This document shows, piece after piece, positions 40,253-48,756 of a stretch of DNA of 64,000 nt (positions are counted from its first letter, which is position 1; the number at the start of each line of letters is the position of its first letter). A program made the position numbers and the translations under genes. The notes under the pieces are model-generated. The model did not search any database, had not been told where the DNA came from, and saw only the letters and a program-made list of their open reading frames with translations. Location: the NCBI GenBank assembly GCA_002729595.1, contig PBYL01000463.1:1-64000 (forward strand), in the 5' to 3' direction. The stretch comes from Thalassovita sp. Lineage in GTDB: Bacteria > Bacteroidota > Bacteroidia > Cytophagales > Flammeovirgaceae.

Positions 40253-41050
40253 ATGCCAACACCAATTGAAATTTTATTAGATCCAATATCCCTAATAGTA
40301 ATCGCTATGTATATGGGATTAATGATTTGGGAAGCACTTTTTCCAGCAAGAAAATTACCTTATGTAAAAAACTGGAAACTAAAAGGAATTGCAGCATTTG
40401 CCATTTACTTCTTTCTGTCTTCGTATCTGCCTTTAATGGTAGACCCTTACTTAGAAAAATTCAGGTTATTCGATTTAACAGGCTTGGGTGATTATGGAGG
40501 AGCCTTGGTAGGTATTTTATTATACGCTTTCGGCGAATACGTATGGCACCGAATTATGCACCGTTCAGACTTTTTATGGAGAACAGTTCACCAAATGCAC
40601 CACAGTGCAGAAAGGCTAGATACTTATGGTGCTTTTTTCTTTAGTCCGGCAGATATGATCGGATGGACTTTGTTGGGCAGTGTGTGTTTTGCACTACTTG
40701 TAGGCATAAATCCGCAGGCAATCACCATTGTTTTACTTGTAACTAATTTTCTCGGGATATTCCAACACGCCAATATCAAAACGCCTCATTGGATGGGTTA
40801 CTTCATTCAAAGACCAGAGAGCCATGCGGTACACCATCAAAAAGGTTTGCATAAAGGAAATTACTCTGGTTTGCCCATTTTCGATATACTGTTTGGTACT
40901 TTCTACAACCCAAAAGCTTTCGAAAGCGAAACAGGTTTTTACAATGGTGCATCTGCTAGAATTGCTGATATGTTACTCTTTAAAGACATCAGTTCAGATG
41001 ACTCGAAGCACAAGCCGAAAGATGAAAATAAAGAAATGGTGAAAGCTTAA
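40253..41050 (+). CDS. Sterol desaturase/fatty acid hydroxylase superfamily membrane enzyme
   Basis: A 265-residue integral membrane di-iron enzyme with four to five hydrophobic segments. The histidine clusters are intact: HRIMH (HX3H), HQMHH (HX2HH) and HAVHH (HX2HH), plus FQHAN between them. Such enzymes hydroxylate or desaturate lipids using oxygen and two iron atoms held by these histidines. The GNAT gene starts directly after its stop codon, so the two are co-expressed. The pairing might mean lipid modification followed by acyl transfer, but the substrate is unknown. Confidence 0.9.
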   Translation: MPTPIEILLDPISLIVIAMYMGLMIWEALFPARKLPYVKNWKLKGIAAFAIYFFLSSYLPLMVDPYLEKFRLFDLTGLGDYGGALVGILLYAFGEYVWHRIMHRSDFLWRTVHQMHHSAERLDTYGAFFFSPADMIGWTLLGSVCFALLVGINPQAITIVLLVTNFLGIFQHANIKTPHWMGYFIQRPESHAVHHQKGLHKGNYSGLPIFDILFGTFYNPKAFESETGFYNGASARIADMLLFKDISSDDSKHKPKDENKEMVKA

Positions 41051-41887
41051 ATGCAGACGATGAATATTTATAAAAATAGAATTCAAGATCATCTGGCATA
41101 TGCCTTAGAGTATAGCGAAACGACCTATTGGAGCAAGCTATATAGCAGCCATCTAAATGGATTAAGGTCTTTTAGTAATGTAATCGCAGGTGCTTTTACC
41201 GGCGCTTTGCCAGAGGTAGATGTGTTAGCCATGAACAGAGTTTTAGGCTTAGGAATGGATAGAAAAATAGAGCAGAACGATATTCAAAAGATTATAGACT
41301 TTTATTATAAATCTGGCTCTAAGCGATTTTTTATACAGGTGAGTCCGTATGCACAACAAGAAAACCTTACAGAATTACTTGCTCAAAATGGATTGCAATT
41401 GCATAACAATTGGGTGAAGCTAGTAAGACCAGCCCACAAAGTATTGCTTCAAAATAATCCAGACTTAAAGCATATAAAAATCGGCAAAGAAAAGGCGATG
41501 CTTTATGGCAAAATCATTTTCGAAAGCTTTGACTGGACAGATACTCGATTGATGGAATGGTTAGCAGCATCGGTAGGACAACAAGGTTATCATCATTATT
41601 TGGTGATGCACAACGATGTTGCAATTGCAGCGGGAGCCATGCATATTATGGGCAATTTTGCTTCAATGGCTTTTGCAGGAACTTTGCCAGCATACAGAGG
41701 TTTAGGCGCCCAAAATATCTTGCTTAAAAAGAGAATTTCAGATGCTTTAGAAATGGGTTGTACTTATTTCATTGCTGAAACCGGCGAAGATTTGCCTCAT
41801 AAGCCAGTTGCCAGTTACAGAAATATGATGAGAATTGGTTTTGTACCAGCCTATCTCAGGCAAAACTGGATTTTTCAATTTAATTAA
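41051..41887 (+). CDS. GNAT-family N-acetyltransferase
   Basis: A 278-residue protein starting immediately after the hydroxylase stop. The C-terminal half has the GNAT acetyl-CoA loop (AGTLPAYRGLGAQNILLKKRI, with the Q/RxxGxG/A-type turn) and a following FIAETGEDLP strand. The N-terminal half (about 1-125) looks like a degenerate second GNAT-like lobe. Acceptor substrate unknown. A hairpin terminator follows. Confidence 0.82.
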   Translation: MQTMNIYKNRIQDHLAYALEYSETTYWSKLYSSHLNGLRSFSNVIAGAFTGALPEVDVLAMNRVLGLGMDRKIEQNDIQKIIDFYYKSGSKRFFIQVSPYAQQENLTELLAQNGLQLHNNWVKLVRPAHKVLLQNNPDLKHIKIGKEKAMLYGKIIFESFDWTDTRLMEWLAASVGQQGYHHYLVMHNDVAIAAGAMHIMGNFASMAFAGTLPAYRGLGAQNILLKKRISDALEMGCTYFIAETGEDLPHKPVASYRNMMRIGFVPAYLRQNWIFQFN

Positions 41888-41902
41888 TATTTGCCTTAAC
41901 AT

Positions 41903-41956
41903 AATAAGCCAGTGGGTTACAATTACTTCTGTAATCTGCTGGCTTATTTATTTAAT
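41903..41956 (+). terminator. Terminator after the hydroxylase-GNAT operon
   Basis: AATAAGCCAG (41903-41912) pairs with CTGGCTTATT (41939-41948); TTAC/GTAA pair inside the loop; a TATTTATTT tract follows. Confidence 0.7.
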
Positions 41957-42032
41957 ATATGGGTGATTTTAAAAACTTTTTTTACGCGTTGATCTTCAAT
42001 ATATTTGCTACAGAATGTTGATAGAGAGAGAT

Positions 42033-44504
42033 ATGAAGATCATTTTTTTGAGTATTTTGCTGTTTTCGGTGGTTCAGTGTTTTGCTCAAACCGATTCATT
42101 ATCAGAGAGTAATTCAAGCTCAGAAGATACCGCACAAGCTGAAGTAGATTCTATTTTTTCTGATGCTTTTTTAAAGATTGAAATTCTAAAAAGAAGCTTA
42201 CAAGAATTAGAAAGTGATATTCCAAGTGATAAAAAACTGGAAGAAACATCTTTAAGTTTTCAGAATCAAATTGAATATTATGATTCACTAATTGAAGTGA
42301 TATCAGAGAGTTCTTTAGAGTATAAAAGACTTGATGATCTTCGGGATTTAGAAAAAGTTAAAAATGAGAATCTAGAAAAAATTGCTTCTTTACAATCTAA
42401 AGTGAGAGGTTTTACTTCAGAAGTAACAGATTATAGAGATCGACTAATTAAGTTATTTGAAAAGCTAAATGAGATCAAAAGCGATTCAGTAGAACTTTCG
42501 AATAACTCAAGATTATTTAACGACTACTCCCAGATCAAAAGCAAAATTGAAACGCAAAGTAATGGCTTTGGGAAGATACTTGGCAAGATGCAGAAAGAAC
42601 TCACTTTGCTGAATGACTTGCAAGGAGTAGAGCAGGAAAATATACAAAACATAAAAAAGGTTACCCGAACCAAGATACGCAAACAATCGGTACCCATTTG
42701 GCAATCAGAAGTAAAAGATAACATTCCCCAAAGAGCATGGATATCTTTTAAAAATAGTGTTTTTGATATCTATAAATACCTGAAGGATAATCCTGAGCGC
42801 ATATATGCACATATTTTTGTTTACGCCATTATCTTATTAATTGCCCTTTATTTTAAGAAGAAAGAACATCTTTGGGAGAAGTATATAGGCAAAGAAGAGG
42901 AGATTAAAAATGTGTTGCATCCATTGCAAAGACCTTATACTTCTAGCTTGCTGTTATCGATTACTATTTCTCCTTGGATTCACGATGGGGCACCTTCCGA
43001 CTTTTTCGATACCACGCTCATTTTTCTGTTGATACCAATCTTGGTTTTTCTTTACAGCTCAAATATTAAGAATCTGTTTAGAGAATCGGTGTATTTCTCA
43101 ATCATTTATTTTATCATCCACATACAGCATTTTGTGTATGACAACACCCTGTTTCAGCGGATAACCATGTTGGTTCTGGCATTACTGCTAGTAATTGTGG
43201 TAAACAGGTTGAGAAAGATTTATGATGGCGCGAATGTCGTTTTCTTTAAGCAATTGTTTAAAGGAGCAATAGCGCTTTTATTAGCTTCTATTCTGGCAAA
43301 TATTTTCGGCTATTTTGCCTTTTCGGAGTTTTTGCTCTCCAAAGTGGCTGCAGTAATTGTTTTGGCTGTAGTTTTCCATATTTCCACCTTTGCCATTATT
43401 GATGTTATTAAACTGATTATGCTCACCGAAAGGGTAAATAAGTTTAATTCGGTGAAGCTTTACTATGAAACTATCAAAGATACCATCACTAAGTATGTGC
43501 GGCTCATTGCCTTTTTCTTTTGGATAATTGTGGTATTAAGAATATCGGGCTACTACGATACAGTAATGTCGAGAGTATTAGGCTTTTTAACACATCAGCA
43601 TTCCCTAGGCTCTATCAGCTATACTATTAAAGGCATTATCCTCTTCATTTTGACCATTTATACCTCCGTAAAAATTTCTAACATATTAGAGATTTACTTT
43701 AAAGAAGATTACGGTAGAGGTAATGAGGGAACAAAGCGAAGTATAGGAACCATCACTATTATGATACGCTACAGTATTATTATAATAGGTTTTCTATTTG
43801 CCATTTTATTCTCAGGTTTACCAATAGAAAATATAACCATTGTGGCGGGTGCTTTGGGTGTAGGTATTGGTTTTGGTTTGCAAAACATCATCAACAATCT
43901 TGTATCCGGATTTATTCTGGCCTTGGAAAGACCCATACAAATTGGAGACATTGTGCAGCTAGATCAGTTTACAGGTGAAGTGCAAGATATAGGAATTCGA
44001 GCAAGTAAGATTAGAACTTTTGATGGTTCCGAAGTGATTGTGCCTAACGGAGAGTTGATCTCGAAACAGGTAGTTAACTGGACTCACTCAGATAATTATC
44101 GCCGAATAGAAATTTTTGTGGGCGTTGCTTATGGTTCACCAACCGAAAAAGTGAAAAAGCTATTGAATCAGGCTATTAATTCTTGTTCGCATATTCGCAG
44201 TAACCCAGCACCATTGGCGCTTTTCCACGATTTTGGTGATAACTCATTGAACTTTAGAATTCTTTGTTGGACCAGTATTGATACACTTCTACTTGCCAAA
44301 AGTGAAATTATAACTGAAATTGATAATTTATTTAGAGCGAATAATATCAATATTCCATTCCCGCAAAGAGATATTCATGTGCGCACTTTAGACCCTTCAA
44401 TTCAGTTTACAAAACCCGAAGAGAAACAACCTGAGTCTAAAGAGTCTAAACCAGAAAAACATCCTGAGCCTGAAGATCACGAAGAGGAAAACGATGAAAA
44501 TTAA
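42033..44504 (+). CDS. MscS-family mechanosensitive channel, large form
   Basis: An 823-residue inner-membrane channel from ATG 42033 (MKIIFLSILLFSVVQCFAQ, a signal peptide; ATG 42015 also in frame). A periplasmic coiled-coil region (about 25-220) precedes roughly ten hydrophobic segments. The pore helix and beta domain of MscS are clear: GALGVGIGFGLQNIINNLVSGF, then LERPIQIGDIV, and FDGSEVIVPNGELIS. The tail is acidic and Lys/Glu-rich. It resembles the MscK/MscM type that relieves turgor on hypo-osmotic shock. Single-gene unit, convergent with an oxidoreductase gene. Confidence 0.92.
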   Translation: MKIIFLSILLFSVVQCFAQTDSLSESNSSSEDTAQAEVDSIFSDAFLKIEILKRSLQELESDIPSDKKLEETSLSFQNQIEYYDSLIEVISESSLEYKRLDDLRDLEKVKNENLEKIASLQSKVRGFTSEVTDYRDRLIKLFEKLNEIKSDSVELSNNSRLFNDYSQIKSKIETQSNGFGKILGKMQKELTLLNDLQGVEQENIQNIKKVTRTKIRKQSVPIWQSEVKDNIPQRAWISFKNSVFDIYKYLKDNPERIYAHIFVYAIILLIALYFKKKEHLWEKYIGKEEEIKNVLHPLQRPYTSSLLLSITISPWIHDGAPSDFFDTTLIFLLIPILVFLYSSNIKNLFRESVYFSIIYFIIHIQHFVYDNTLFQRITMLVLALLLVIVVNRLRKIYDGANVVFFKQLFKGAIALLLASILANIFGYFAFSEFLLSKVAAVIVLAVVFHISTFAIIDVIKLIMLTERVNKFNSVKLYYETIKDTITKYVRLIAFFFWIIVVLRISGYYDTVMSRVLGFLTHQHSLGSISYTIKGIILFILTIYTSVKISNILEIYFKEDYGRGNEGTKRSIGTITIMIRYSIIIIGFLFAILFSGLPIENITIVAGALGVGIGFGLQNIINNLVSGFILALERPIQIGDIVQLDQFTGEVQDIGIRASKIRTFDGSEVIVPNGELISKQVVNWTHSDNYRRIEIFVGVAYGSPTEKVKKLLNQAINSCSHIRSNPAPLALFHDFGDNSLNFRILCWTSIDTLLLAKSEIITEIDNLFRANNINIPFPQRDIHVRTLDPSIQFTKPEEKQPESKESKPEKHPEPEDHEEENDEN

Positions 44505-44511
44505 AATCTTA

Positions 44512-44541
44512 AAGATGGAATTATAGGCTTAATTCCATCTT
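44512..44541. terminator. Convergent-gene hairpin
   Basis: AAGATGGAATTA (44512-44523) and TAATTCCATCTT (44530-44541), a perfect 12-bp stem with a 6-base loop, overlaps the 3' end of the oxidoreductase gene. T-tracts are short on both sides. Confidence 0.6.
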
Positions 44542-45651
44542 CCTCCCAGATTTAACAGCGCTGTAAATCGCATCAATAATTTTTAAATCTTTTACGCCTT
44601 CTTCTCCATCAACCGGTACAATAGGCTTTTTACCATTGAGAATGATTTCTGCCATTTCATCCATTTGGATGGTTTGATGTGTTTTATGCGGATGAGTTAA
44701 CTCGCCTTTGTGGGTACGACCTTTTATTGGGCCATAACCAGAAGCAGGTTGTAGCTCTGCAAAACCATTTACTCCATTTAGAAAGAAACTGTCGAGGTTA
44801 TTCATCGCATAGGTAGACAGGCAAGAAGCTACTGCACCGCTTGGGAATCCCATTTGAAACTGGATGGTTTCATCAACACCTTCTTTAAATTTGACCGGAT
44901 CAGTTTTGGTTTCTTGAGCAGTTACCCAAATAGGTTCCTCACCGACCAAATAACGAGCTCCATTGATAGAGTAAACACCGATATCCATCATAGAACCACC
45001 ACCAGCAAGCACTGGGTCTAATCGCCATTGGTTTGGATTACCAATTATAAAACCAGATAAACCTTGAAAAAACTTAATTTCTCCAAATTCACCTGCCTTT
45101 CTCATTTTGATGATCTCCAGTGTTTTAGGTTCGAAATGCATTCTGTAACCGACTAGCAATTTCACATTGGCAGCCTTACAGGCATCTACCATTTCTTGCC
45201 CTTCTATGGCATTTACTGCCATAGGTTTTTCGCAAATGGCATGTTTGCCAGCCTTAGCTGTTCTTATCACTCCCTCACGATGTAAAGAATTAGGTGTGAT
45301 GACGTACACCGCATCGATATCAGGATTATCTTTTATAGAATCGAAGTTTTCGTAATTGTAGCAGTTTTTGTCTGGAATATCGTACTTCTTTTGCCAAACC
45401 GGAATCTTGGAAGGAGTTCCACTAACTACACCAACTAACTTTGCCATTTTACAATCCTTCATTGCCTCAGCAACCCTATTTGCGTAACTGCCCAAACCCA
45501 TAAGCGCCACCCGAAGCACAGGTCCATCATAAGGCTGTGTATCAAAAGGTTGTGCATTGGCTTCTTTATCTCCTGTATTAAAAGTGTAGAAAGAAGGTAT
45601 TGCTAAAGCAGAAAAACTAAGTTTTTGCAAAAAATTGCGGCGAGAGCTCAT
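44521..45651 (-). CDS. Gfo/Idh/MocA-family oxidoreductase, exported
   Basis: A 376-residue dehydrogenase with a twin-arginine-like leader (MSSRRNFLQKLSFSALAIPSF), suggesting folded export with bound NAD(P). The Rossmann motif is VALMGLGSYANRVAEAM; HAICEKPMAVN carries the family EKP lysine; GGGSMMDIGVYSINGARYLVG lies in the substrate domain. Resembles glucose-fructose oxidoreductase-like members acting on sugars or inositols. It has no co-directional sugar gene next to it. The start fits the leader. Confidence 0.88.
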   Translation of the reverse strand: MSSRRNFLQKLSFSALAIPSFYTFNTGDKEANAQPFDTQPYDGPVLRVALMGLGSYANRVAEAMKDCKMAKLVGVVSGTPSKIPVWQKKYDIPDKNCYNYENFDSIKDNPDIDAVYVITPNSLHREGVIRTAKAGKHAICEKPMAVNAIEGQEMVDACKAANVKLLVGYRMHFEPKTLEIIKMRKAGEFGEIKFFQGLSGFIIGNPNQWRLDPVLAGGGSMMDIGVYSINGARYLVGEEPIWVTAQETKTDPVKFKEGVDETIQFQMGFPSGAVASCLSTYAMNNLDSFFLNGVNGFAELQPASGYGPIKGRTHKGELTHPHKTHQTIQMDEMAEIILNGKKPIVPVDGEEGVKDLKIIDAIYSAVKSGRKMELSL

Positions 45652-45760
45652 GACAGAGATAGTTTAAATAGGTTCGAGTTAATTTATCATTTTCAAAAAT
45701 TGACTCAACTTAATACAATATTTGAGTAATTAAAAATAAAACTTCTCCGAGGGAGTATTT

Positions 45761-46432
45761 TTAATCTATTGGTAATATTTGGGTGAGAAGTGGTTTTTTA
45801 ATCATTGCAGTAAGTACTCCATTAGACTTTTGCTGTTTCATAATTTTATTAGTTCGGAGATTTTCATAAATGCGATTTTTATGAACAACTTCTAAATGTT
45901 TTTCTTCTAACATTTCGAATTCAGAAAAATAATCTTTTATAAATGACCACTCAAGCATCTGAGGTTCTGTAAAAGTCGGATAGCTATGAATATCTACAAT
46001 TAGTAAGAATATGCCTCCAGGCTTCAATACTCTTTTAATCTCATTACAAGATTCAACCAAACTTTCAACATGATCGATAGAATTGAAAGAAGTAATTACA
46101 TCAAAATAATTATCTGAGAAAGGAATGTTTTCGACATAAGCTTTTACATATTCCATTTGATGGTTATTTGCCCCCATCTTGATGTATTTGTCTGTAAGTG
46201 GGTCAAGTCCGATTCTTTCTTTTGTCATATTAGCCCATTCGAGAGAACCTCTAGGTCCACAGCCAATATCTAATACTTGTTTATCCTGATAGAAGGATTT
46301 TGGCAAAGAAAAATACTCCGTAAAAAAGTACTCATAGTGGTGATTGGTTAATTTTTTTTCAAAAAACTTGACATATCGCCAATAGCCCAGTTCAAAGAAC
46401 TCTTTAATTGGAGCATAAGTAAGACTGATCAT
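45761..46432 (-). CDS. SAM-dependent class I methyltransferase
   Basis: A 223-residue protein with SAM motif I VLDIGCGPRGSLEW, then IPFSDNYFDVITSFNSIDHVE (post I/motif II) and RVLKPGGIFLLIV (motif III). This is the Methyltransf_11 layout. The acceptor is unknown. It lies 109 bp upstream of the oxidoreductase gene on the same strand and could be transcribed with it. Confidence 0.85.
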   Translation of the reverse strand: MISLTYAPIKEFFELGYWRYVKFFEKKLTNHHYEYFFTEYFSLPKSFYQDKQVLDIGCGPRGSLEWANMTKERIGLDPLTDKYIKMGANNHQMEYVKAYVENIPFSDNYFDVITSFNSIDHVESLVESCNEIKRVLKPGGIFLLIVDIHSYPTFTEPQMLEWSFIKDYFSEFEMLEEKHLEVVHKNRIYENLRTNKIMKQQKSNGVLTAMIKKPLLTQILPID

Positions 46433-46592
46433 TTATGGTATAGTGCTAAGGGTTGAGTTATTTAAGGACTAAAAATATTGAATTATTTCTTCGAAAGTTA
46501 TAGATGGTTTTATTTCTTCAAATTTTTTAAATCAAGTACTGGTAATAATTTATCTGATAAAGCGAACTAACAAAGAAAATCTTCAACAAACT

Positions 46593-46773
46593 ATGAACAA
46601 CATTTTCAAACTACTTACTATTTGCTTTCCTTCTTACTTCTTGTAACCAATCTTCAGAGTTTAATGGCAAATGGCTAAAACTCACTTTAGATTCTTATTC
46701 ATTGCAGGATACTATTGAGCTTGTTAGGAGTATTTCAAATTTTTATTGGGGTATAAATATAGTTAATAAATAA
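46593..46773 (+). pseudogene. Frameshifted, truncated small lipoprotein gene
   Basis: ATG at 46593 opens MNNIFKLLTICF and then hits a stop in its own frame at 46644. If one T is removed from the TTT at about 46626-46628, the reading continues as ICFLLTSC, a perfect lipobox, then NQSSEFNGKWLKLTLDSYS to a stop at 46771-46773. EFNGKW after the lipid cysteine is typical of lipocalin-like lipoproteins, which are usually over 120 residues. The restored product is only about 60 residues, so the gene is both frameshifted and shortened. A sequencing error could explain the frameshift but not the short length. Confidence 0.6.
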
Positions 46774-46790
46774 AACAGACAAGTCTGTTT
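46773..46790. promoter_or_regulatory. Palindromic operator upstream of TetR gene
   Basis: AAACAGAC-AA-GTCTGTTT, a perfect 8-bp-arm dyad; its 14-bp core ACAGACAAGTCTGT (46775-46788) recurs as the exact reverse complement at 47411-47424. It abuts the -33-like TTTG at 46788-46791 of the TetR promoter, so bound protein should block RNA polymerase. Confidence 0.75.
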
Positions 46791-46811
46791 GTTTTTGAAA
46801 ATAATCCCGCA

Positions 46812-46819
46812 TACATTTG
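46812..46819 (+). promoter_or_regulatory. Bacteroidota -7 box of the TetR gene
   Basis: TACATTTG matches TAnnTTTG and lies 20 bp after the -33-like TTTG (46788-46791). It ends 4 bases before the ATG, so the message would be nearly leaderless. Confidence 0.6.
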
Positions 46820-46823
46820 TTAT

Positions 46824-47384
46824 ATGAAAAAGCCAGGAGTGAAGGAAAGAATTATTGATACTGCCTCTAGATTGTTCTACTATGAGGGTTTTAATCAGAC
46901 GGGGATCAATAGGATAATTGAAGAAGCCGGAGTGGCTAAGGCGAGTATGTATCAACACTTTAGGTCGAAAGAAGATATTGCGGTTGCTTATTTGGAGAGA
47001 AGGCACCAAGAGGGTTTTGTAAAAATGGCTGAATATGTAGCGGATAAACCTAATTATAAAGAAAAGGCTCTGGCTGCATTTGATTATTTATACGACTGGC
47101 TCAGTTCGGTCAATTTTAGAGGTTGTGTTTTTCAGAATATCATTACTGATCTGCCGAAAGATCACATAAAAATTAGAGATAAAGTAAGAAACCAAAAAGA
47201 CGAACGTCGCAATTGGATTCAAAACCTGATTAAAAGTGGAGGTGAGCATACAACCGAAGAAGCCGAAAAATTGGGTGACGAAATTATGGTTTTAATGGAA
47301 GGGGCAATCATTATGACGCAAATACAACAAGACTGTTGGCCAATAAAAACAGCTAAGGAGACCTGTAGAAAATTATTAGGTTAA
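46824..47384 (+). CDS. TetR/AcrR-family repressor of a GAPDH locus
   Basis: A 186-residue regulator. The helix-turn-helix occupies about residues 8-55 (ERIIDTASRLFYYEGFNQTG, then EAGVAKASMYQHFRSKEDI). The C-terminal helical domain has a CVFQNIITDLPKDH segment and a TetR_C-like ending. Members of this AcrR-like branch often sense electrophiles or drugs. Copies of one palindrome flank the gene on both sides, so it should repress itself and the downstream genes. The start is fixed by the short leader after the -7 box. Confidence 0.92.
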   Translation: MKKPGVKERIIDTASRLFYYEGFNQTGINRIIEEAGVAKASMYQHFRSKEDIAVAYLERRHQEGFVKMAEYVADKPNYKEKALAAFDYLYDWLSSVNFRGCVFQNIITDLPKDHIKIRDKVRNQKDERRNWIQNLIKSGGEHTTEEAEKLGDEIMVLMEGAIIMTQIQQDCWPIKTAKETCRKLLG

Positions 47385-47410
47385 GCCTAAAAAAATTTAA
47401 ATAAAAAAGA

Positions 47411-47424
47411 ACAGACTTGTCTGT
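47411..47424. promoter_or_regulatory. Second copy of the TetR operator, before the GAPDH gene
   Basis: ACAGACTTGTCTGT is the exact reverse complement of the 14-bp core at 46775-46788. It lies 27 bases after the TetR stop and upstream of the GAPDH gene, so both transcription units are probably under one regulator. Confidence 0.75.
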
Positions 47425-47547
47425 ATGTAAATCATTTTGAGAATAGAGAAAAAGTACAAGCATTTTGATAATTAATCAATTTACCAGCAGGCAGTTTATG
47501 TCTAAGTTAACTACAGTTTTTGTTTTGAGTTGAAAATGAAGTAATGG

Positions 47548-47618
47548 AAGGAAAGACAAGGCAATTTAGAAGTTCGTAGCTAAAGCTACGGGCTGAAAAA
47601 TTAACGAAGTCTTTCCTT
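47548..47618. repeat. Nested palindrome in the GAPDH leader
   Basis: Outer arms AAGGAAAGAC (47548-47557) and GTCTTTCCTT (47609-47618) enclose a perfect inner hairpin CGTAGC-TAAA-GCTACG (47575-47590). It may be a REP-like element or a structured mRNA leader. No second copy was noticed in the window. Confidence 0.5.
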
Positions 47619-47694
47619 TCAAGACGAATTTGCAGACTAAAGAAAAGCTTTAGCTAACTTATTGAAATAGAATCACATAAAACATATAAATACA

Positions 47695-48681
47695 ATGAAA
47701 AGAATTGCAATTAATGGAATGGGAAGAATAGGAAGAACTTCCCTTAAAATAATTTTAGATACTCCAGAACTCGAATTAGTAGCAGTAAACGACATTGCTC
47801 CAATTAACAGTATCGCATATTTGCTTAAGTACGACAGTGTGCAAGGCAATTACGATAAAGAGATTGAAGTAAAAGAGGAAGGCTTGATTATAGGCGATCA
47901 GAAAATTATGTTTCTGAATGAAAAAGATCCTGAAAAACTTCCTTGGGCTGCACTAAAAGTTGATGTGGTTATCGAAAGTACCGGGATTTTTACTTCAGAA
48001 GAAGATGCCTCCAAACACATTAAAGCGGGAGCAAAAACAGTAGTACTTTCTGGCCCTACTAAAAGTGCCAATCTACCAACAGTTGTGCACGGTGTAAATA
48101 CTGATGATGGCAAGGTGAGTATTTTCTCTTGCGCGAGCTGTACCACCAATAATATCAGTCCGGTGATTGAAATAATTGGTAGGAGAGTTGGCATTAAAAA
48201 AGCGATTATGACGACCATCCATGCGAATACCGCTTCGAACAAAACTGTCGATTTACCCGGAAGAGATATGCGAATGGGTAGATCAGGATTAAACAACTTA
48301 ATTCCAACTACGACTGGTGCTGCTGTAGCTACCACCAAAGCTTTACCAGAATACGCTGGCAAGTTCGATGGTTTGGCCATTAGGGTTCCAGTTGCTGTAG
48401 GTTCGATCTCTGATATTACCATCGTAACAGATCGCCCAACATCAGCACAAGAAATCAACGAAATATTAACGCAAGAAGCTAAGACTGATCGCTATCAAAA
48501 AGTTTTCACGGTGACGAATGACCCAATAGTTTCTTCAGATATTATTAAAAGTCCATATGCTTCTATAGCCGATTTATCTATGACCAAAGTAGTTGATGGA
48601 GATTTACTGAAAGTTTTAACATGGTACGACAACGAATGGGGTTTTACCAATCAAATGATTAGACAGATTCTCGAACTATAA
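47695..48681 (+). CDS. Divergent glyceraldehyde-3-phosphate dehydrogenase
   Basis: A 328-residue NAD-dependent dehydrogenase. NGMGRIGRTS is the NAD motif; catalytic Cys149 (SCASCTTNN) and His176 (TIHANTAS) sit at their canonical positions; PTTTGAA and YDNEWGF are kept. Deviations: Cys146 where Asn is usual, Asn153 where the second Cys of CTTNC is usual, and an altered loop after His176 (HANTASNKTVD instead of HAYTNDQ-type). These suggest a specialised paralogue, not the glycolytic enzyme. It would oxidise GAP or a similar aldehyde to an acyl phosphate. It follows the TetR gene and shares its operator type, and may be induced by electrophiles. Confidence 0.85.
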   Translation: MKRIAINGMGRIGRTSLKIILDTPELELVAVNDIAPINSIAYLLKYDSVQGNYDKEIEVKEEGLIIGDQKIMFLNEKDPEKLPWAALKVDVVIESTGIFTSEEDASKHIKAGAKTVVLSGPTKSANLPTVVHGVNTDDGKVSIFSCASCTTNNISPVIEIIGRRVGIKKAIMTTIHANTASNKTVDLPGRDMRMGRSGLNNLIPTTTGAAVATTKALPEYAGKFDGLAIRVPVAVGSISDITIVTDRPTSAQEINEILTQEAKTDRYQKVFTVTNDPIVSSDIIKSPYASIADLSMTKVVDGDLLKVLTWYDNEWGFTNQMIRQILEL

Positions 48682-48695
48682 CGCTATCCATTTTA

Positions 48696-48731
48696 CCGGA
48701 AGATGTGTTGTACAAGCAGCTATTCTTCCGG
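48696..48731 (+). terminator. Weak hairpin between GAPDH and PPOX genes
   Basis: CCGGAAGA (48696-48703) pairs with TCTTCCGG (48724-48731) around a 20-base loop, followed by CTTTATTA. It may attenuate read-through into the next gene. It overlaps an upstream in-frame ATG at 48703, which argues for the later start at 48757. Confidence 0.45.
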
Positions 48732-48756
48732 CTTTATTACACAAATTTCTACTCAA

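Larger units (their letters stand above)
46433..46823. other. Intergenic: frameshifted lipoprotein remnant and TetR operator
   Basis: Besides A+T-rich sequence the gap contains a broken small lipoprotein gene (46593-46773) and a palindromic operator (46773-46790) before the TetR gene. Confidence 0.6.
47385..47694. other. Leader region of the GAPDH gene with operator and nested dyads
   Basis: Contains the second TetR-type operator (47411-47424), a short open frame (47498-47533) beginning MSKLTTVFVLS, and a nested palindrome (47548-47618). A -7-like TCATTTTG (47432-47439) follows the operator. The untranslated leader would be about 250 bases, long for this genome. Confidence 0.5.

Noticed and set aside
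46743-47009. Minus-strand frame opposite the TetR gene
   Set aside because: It is the shadow of a clear TetR helix-turn-helix gene on the other strand.
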